This document shows positions 5,744 to 8,139 of a DNA stretch of 8,139 bases, piece after piece. Made by a program: the position numbers and the translations under genes. The notes beneath the pieces are model-generated. The model was not told the origin of the DNA and searched no databases. It saw nothing but the letters and a program-made list of their open reading frames with translations. This stretch comes from an uncultured Eubacteriales bacterium (GTDB lineage: Bacteria > Bacillota > Clostridia > Lachnospirales > Anaerotignaceae), in assembly GCA_934256695.1 (NCBI GenBank), contig CAKQPE010000085.1, positions 1-8,139 of the forward strand. Direction: 5' to 3'. Each line of letters starts with the position of its first letter. The stretch's first letter is position 1.

Positions 5744-6343
5744 TTATTTAAATTCTTTAATTTTGTCTATGTATCTCTGACTGCCCATTTTAGCTGCTTT
5801 AACAACAGTGTTTATGCGTTTAACGGCATTTTCCACAGTGTCATTTACTACAACAAAATCATAGTGTGGCAGAAGTTCTATTTCTTCCGAGGCACGTTTA
5901 AGACGTTTTTCAACAGTATCCATATCCTCTGTACCTCTGCCTATAAGTCTCTTTCTGAGTTCTTCCTTGTCAGGCGGAATAAGAAAAACCGTAACTGCCT
6001 CCGGGAATATTTTTTTAATCTGTGCCGCACCTTGAACCTCAATTTCAAGTATTACGTTTAATCCTTCGTTAAGCTTTCCCATTACGTAATCTTTAGGTGT
6101 TCCGTAAAAGTTTCCGCAGAACTCAGCCCATTCAAGAAGCTTCCCTTCTTCTATCATTTTTTTAAACTCATCTGTTGATTTAAAGAAATAATGCACTCCG
6201 TCCTGTTCGTAATTTCTCGGCTGTCTTGTTGTAGCAGAAATCGAAAGGGCATATGACGGGTCTGCTTTCAGCTTTTCCACAACCGTTCCCTTGCCTGATC
6301 CGGATGGACCCGAAATAATAATAAGTATACCTTTTTCATTCAT
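5744..6343 (-). CDS. gmk: Guanylate kinase
   Basis: Gmk phosphorylates GMP to GDP with ATP in the cytoplasm, feeding GTP and dGTP synthesis; in Firmicutes it is a known (p)ppGpp target. The 199 residues fit the family. The P-loop is GPSGSGKGT (12-20) with Lys18. The GMP-binding region follows with SATTRQPRNYEQDGVHYFF, and the lid region with FLIPPDKEELRKRLIGRGTED. The start at 6343 is supported by GAGGAG at 6353-6358. That site is formed by the last two Glu codons and stop region of remA, only 6 bases away, which suggests translational coupling. Confidence 0.97.
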   Translation of the reverse strand: MNEKGILIIISGPSGSGKGTVVEKLKADPSYALSISATTRQPRNYEQDGVHYFFKSTDEFKKMIEEGKLLEWAEFCGNFYGTPKDYVMGKLNEGLNVILEIEVQGAAQIKKIFPEAVTVFLIPPDKEELRKRLIGRGTEDMDTVEKRLKRASEEIELLPHYDFVVVNDTVENAVKRINTVVKAAKMGSQRYIDKIKEFK

Positions 6344-6349
6344 TTTTTA

Positions 6350-6607
6350 TTACTCCTCAATTTCATGTCCTGTACTCAGTCTTGTGCCTATTGTCTCGGA
6401 ACCTATAAGACTTAATACAACGTGTCCGCTGTCCATTATTATTACACTTCTTGTTTTTCTGCCGTATGTTGCATCAATAAGCATATTATTCTGCTTTGCG
6501 TCTGCTATTATTCTTTTAATGGGAGCAGACTCAGGACTGACAACAGCTATTATTCTGTTTGAATTTATAAGACTTTTAAACCCTATTGACACAAAACTGC
6601 TTTCCAT
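6350..6607 (-). CDS. remA: RemA/DUF370 family DNA-binding regulator
   Basis: RemA is a small DNA-binding protein that in B. subtilis activates biofilm-matrix and osmoprotection genes and assembles into ring-like oligomers. The 85-residue protein has the core motifs NSNRIIAVVSPESAPIKRII (15-34) and LIDATYGRKTRSVIIMDSGH (43-62). Arg18, Arg50 and Arg53 are candidates for DNA contact by analogy. The N-terminal segment reads SIGFKSLINSNR where the Bacillus protein, from memory, has NIGFGNIISANR. The gene always sits beside gmk in many Firmicutes, as here. AAGGAG at 6617-6622 lies 9 bases before the ATG. Its regulon in this organism is unknown, and a biofilm role should not be assumed. Confidence 0.93.
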   Translation of the reverse strand: MESSFVSIGFKSLINSNRIIAVVSPESAPIKRIIADAKQNNMLIDATYGRKTRSVIIMDSGHVVLSLIGSETIGTRLSTGHEIEE

Positions 6608-6629
6608 TTAAAATAACTCCTTCAAAGCA

Positions 6630-7508
6630 TTACTCAATATTCTGTATCTGCTCACGAATTTTCTCAATCTCACTCTTTAAATCAATAGCTGTCTGGGTAA
6701 CTGTAATGTCACTTGATTTTGAAGCAGATGTATTTGCCTCTCTGTTAAGTTCCTGAACAAGGAAATCCAGCTTTCTCCCTACCGGTCCGTCACTGTCCAT
6801 TATGTCCTCAAGCTGTGATATATGGCTGTAAAGTCTTGTTATTTCCTCGTCTATGCAGCATCTGTCCGCAAATATAAGCACTTCCTGACTTATTCTCTGT
6901 TCATCAACAGGTACTTCTCCCAAAAGTTCGTCTATTCTTGTTCTGAGTTTAATTCTGTATTCTTCCGGAACCTGTGCAGAACGTAACTCTATCTTTTCAG
7001 TAAGACTTCTGAGTGTTTTGCACTTTTTAAGTATGTCATCTCTTAGAGCTGCGCCTTCCCTCTGTCTCATAGCTATAAACTGTTCCAGAGCCTTGTCAAG
7101 AGCAGGCAAAAGAATATTATACATCATTTCTTCGTTTTCCTCAACATTTTCTGTTGTAATTATGTCAGGAAATCTTGCAACAAGGTCAAGTGTGTTTTGG
7201 CTTTCAAGTCCAAACTTATCTTTAAGTATATTAAGCTTTTCCGTCACTGCCGCCGCAAGCTGTTCGTTAAGCTTTACGGCAACATCGTCCTGTGAGAATG
7301 TTTCAAAATTTATATATACATCAGTCTTTCCTCTGGAAATTCTCTGCATAATATGTTTTCTTATTCTGTCCTCAAGGCTGAACATAAATCTTGGCAGCTT
7401 TATGTTTATGTCATTATATCTGTGGTTTACGGATTTAATTTCAACAGTAAATTTTCTTCCGTCAGCCTCGTTGTCGCCTTTACCGAAACCTGTCATGCTT
7501 TTTATCAT
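6630..7508 (-). CDS. yicC: YicC/YloC family endoribonuclease
   Basis: The 292-residue protein has both halves of the family: the N-terminal start MIKSMTGFGKG with SVNHRY (26-31), and the C-terminal block GRKLDFLVQELNREANT (244-260) ending in a helical KSEIEKIREQIQNIE tail. E. coli YicC and B. subtilis YloC have been reported as endoribonucleases acting on RNA in the cytoplasm, and the same role is inferred here. Within the C-terminal block the usual NTIGSKSND reads NTSASKSSD. AAAAGGA at 7518-7524 lies 9 bases before the ATG. It is the first gene of the leftward cluster and is read from the promoter at 7561-7590. Confidence 0.94.
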   Translation of the reverse strand: MIKSMTGFGKGDNEADGRKFTVEIKSVNHRYNDINIKLPRFMFSLEDRIRKHIMQRISRGKTDVYINFETFSQDDVAVKLNEQLAAAVTEKLNILKDKFGLESQNTLDLVARFPDIITTENVEENEEMMYNILLPALDKALEQFIAMRQREGAALRDDILKKCKTLRSLTEKIELRSAQVPEEYRIKLRTRIDELLGEVPVDEQRISQEVLIFADRCCIDEEITRLYSHISQLEDIMDSDGPVGRKLDFLVQELNREANTSASKSSDITVTQTAIDLKSEIEKIREQIQNIE

Positions 7509-7557
7509 ATAATTCAGTCCTTTTTAAATCCTTTTAATCAAAATTTATCCATATTAC

Positions 7558-7587
7558 TTGATTATAAAACAATATACGTAATATAAT
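7558..7587 (+). promoter_or_regulatory. Promoter of rqcH
   Basis: On the plus strand the -35 is TTGATT (7558-7563), the spacer 18 bases, and the -10 TATAAT (7582-7587). Transcription would start near 7594, about 40 bases before the rqcH ATG. Sequence and spacing are identical to the opposing promoter. Confidence 0.7.
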
Positions 7588-7590
7588 CAA
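7561..7590 (-). promoter_or_regulatory. Promoter of the yicC-to-yugP cluster
   Basis: On the minus strand the -35 is TTGATT (7585-7590), the spacer 18 bases, and the -10 a consensus TATAAT (7561-7566). Transcription would start near 7554, giving a leader of about 46 bases before the yicC ATG. Its -10 overlaps the -35 of the rqcH promoter. Confidence 0.7.
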
Positions 7591-7633
7591 GTGATATATC
7601 AAAAAAATAATTGTATTAAGGAGGTTTTATACC

Positions 7634-8139
7634 ATGGCACTTGACGGTATAGCCGTATCAAATATTATATATGAATTAAATAAAAGTCTCATCGGCGGAA
7701 GAATAGATAAAATCTATCAGCCTCAGAAGGACGAAATTGTAATGTCAGTAAGAAATAACGGCACATCAAAACTCCTTCTTTCGGCAAACCCAAGCCATCC
7801 AAGACTTCATATAACAACTATCCAGCGTGAAAACCCAATTACCGCACCTATGTTTTGTATGGTTTTAAGAAAGCATATTGCAGGCAGCCGAATATTAAGC
7901 ATTTCCCAATACGGTCTCGAAAGAATAGCCTCAATCAAAGTTGAAGCCATGAACGAAATGGGTGATATGGTCGAAAGAAATCTTATTATAGAAATAATGG
8001 GAAAGCACTCCAATATAATCCTTACTGACGAAAACGGAAAAATTCTCGATTCCATAAAGCATATTACCCACGAGACAAGCTCAGTAAGGGAAGTCCTTCC
8101 GGGCAAAACCTATTCCTTCCCGCCTTCTCAGGATAAACT
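7634..8139 (+). CDS. rqcH: RqcH (NFACT/Rqc2-type) ribosome quality control factor, 5' part
   Basis: RqcH binds the 50S subunit carrying a stalled nascent chain and recruits tRNA-Ala to add a C-terminal alanine tail that marks the chain for degradation; older annotations call it fibronectin-binding protein. The first 168 codons are present and the gene runs off the right edge (full family length is near 570-600 residues). MALDGIAVSNIIYEL, GGRIDKIYQP (21-30), KHSNIIL (124-130) and SSVREVLPG (149-157) mark the NFACT-N domain. At the site of the Asp-Arg pair known to matter in B. subtilis, this protein has Glu96-Arg97. A strong AAGGAGG (7618-7624) lies 9 bases before the ATG. It is divergent from yicC. 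Confidence 0.96.
   Translation, partial: MALDGIAVSNIIYELNKSLIGGRIDKIYQPQKDEIVMSVRNNGTSKLLLSANPSHPRLHITTIQRENPITAPMFCMVLRKHIAGSRILSISQYGLERIASIKVEAMNEMGDMVERNLIIEIMGKHSNIILTDENGKILDSIKHITHETSSVREVLPGKTYSFPPSQDK

Larger units (their letters stand above)
7553..7595. repeat. Inverted repeat forming two overlapping promoters
   Basis: ATTACTTGATTATA (7553-7566) pairs with TATAATCAAGTGAT (7582-7595): 14 bp with one G-T position around a 15-base centre that includes the palindrome TACGTA (7575-7580). Because TTGATT is next to TATA in the arm, each arm contributes a -35 to one strand and a -10 to the other. It could also be a binding site for a dimeric regulator, or a cruciform. Confidence 0.8.

Noticed and set aside
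7807..8106. Minus-strand open frame opposite rqcH
   Set aside because: It lies entirely within the conserved NFACT-N coding region and has no ribosome binding site or recognisable domain.

Overview
The window is an AT-rich stretch of a Gram-positive chromosome, most likely from the class Clostridia and plausibly Lachnospiraceae-like. The evidence is the gene order, the strong GGAGG-type Shine-Dalgarno sites, and the presence of remA, rqcH and a yugP-type protease, a combination typical of Firmicutes. The genus cannot be named from the sequence alone.

Layout: a long leftward (minus-strand) housekeeping cluster fills 333 to 7508. In transcription order it is yicC, remA, gmk, rpoZ, priA, def, fmt and a yugP-type membrane zinc peptidase, and it closes with a strong hairpin terminator at 275-314. 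A divergent gene, rqcH, starts at 7634 on the plus strand and runs off the right edge. yicC to rpoZ are packed tightly (gaps of 6 to 24 bases), and so are def-fmt-yugP. The joins rpoZ/priA and priA/def are instead filled by 300-360 bases of hairpin-rich repeat. The first ~78 bases are unassigned.

Function: the cluster joins nucleotide metabolism (gmk), transcription (rpoZ, remA), replication restart (priA), RNA turnover (yicC), and formylation and deformylation of the initiator methionine (fmt, def). The divergent gene serves ribosome-associated quality control (rqcH). This is a core region, and no defence system, prophage, CRISPR array or transposase gene is visible.

Two non-coding signals stand out. 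First, three copies of one structured repeat lie at 79-232 (plus orientation), 2526-2720 and 5105-5190 (both minus orientation). They share hairpins whose two arms change together between copies, so base pairing rather than sequence is being kept. Copies 2 and 3 each adjoin a second repeat module (2731-2824 and 5206-5304) and create false N-terminal extensions in front of def and priA. Second, the yicC/rqcH intergenic region carries an inverted repeat that supplies an identical TTGATT-18-TATAAT promoter on each strand, the two fully overlapping, so polymerase could serve only one direction at a time.
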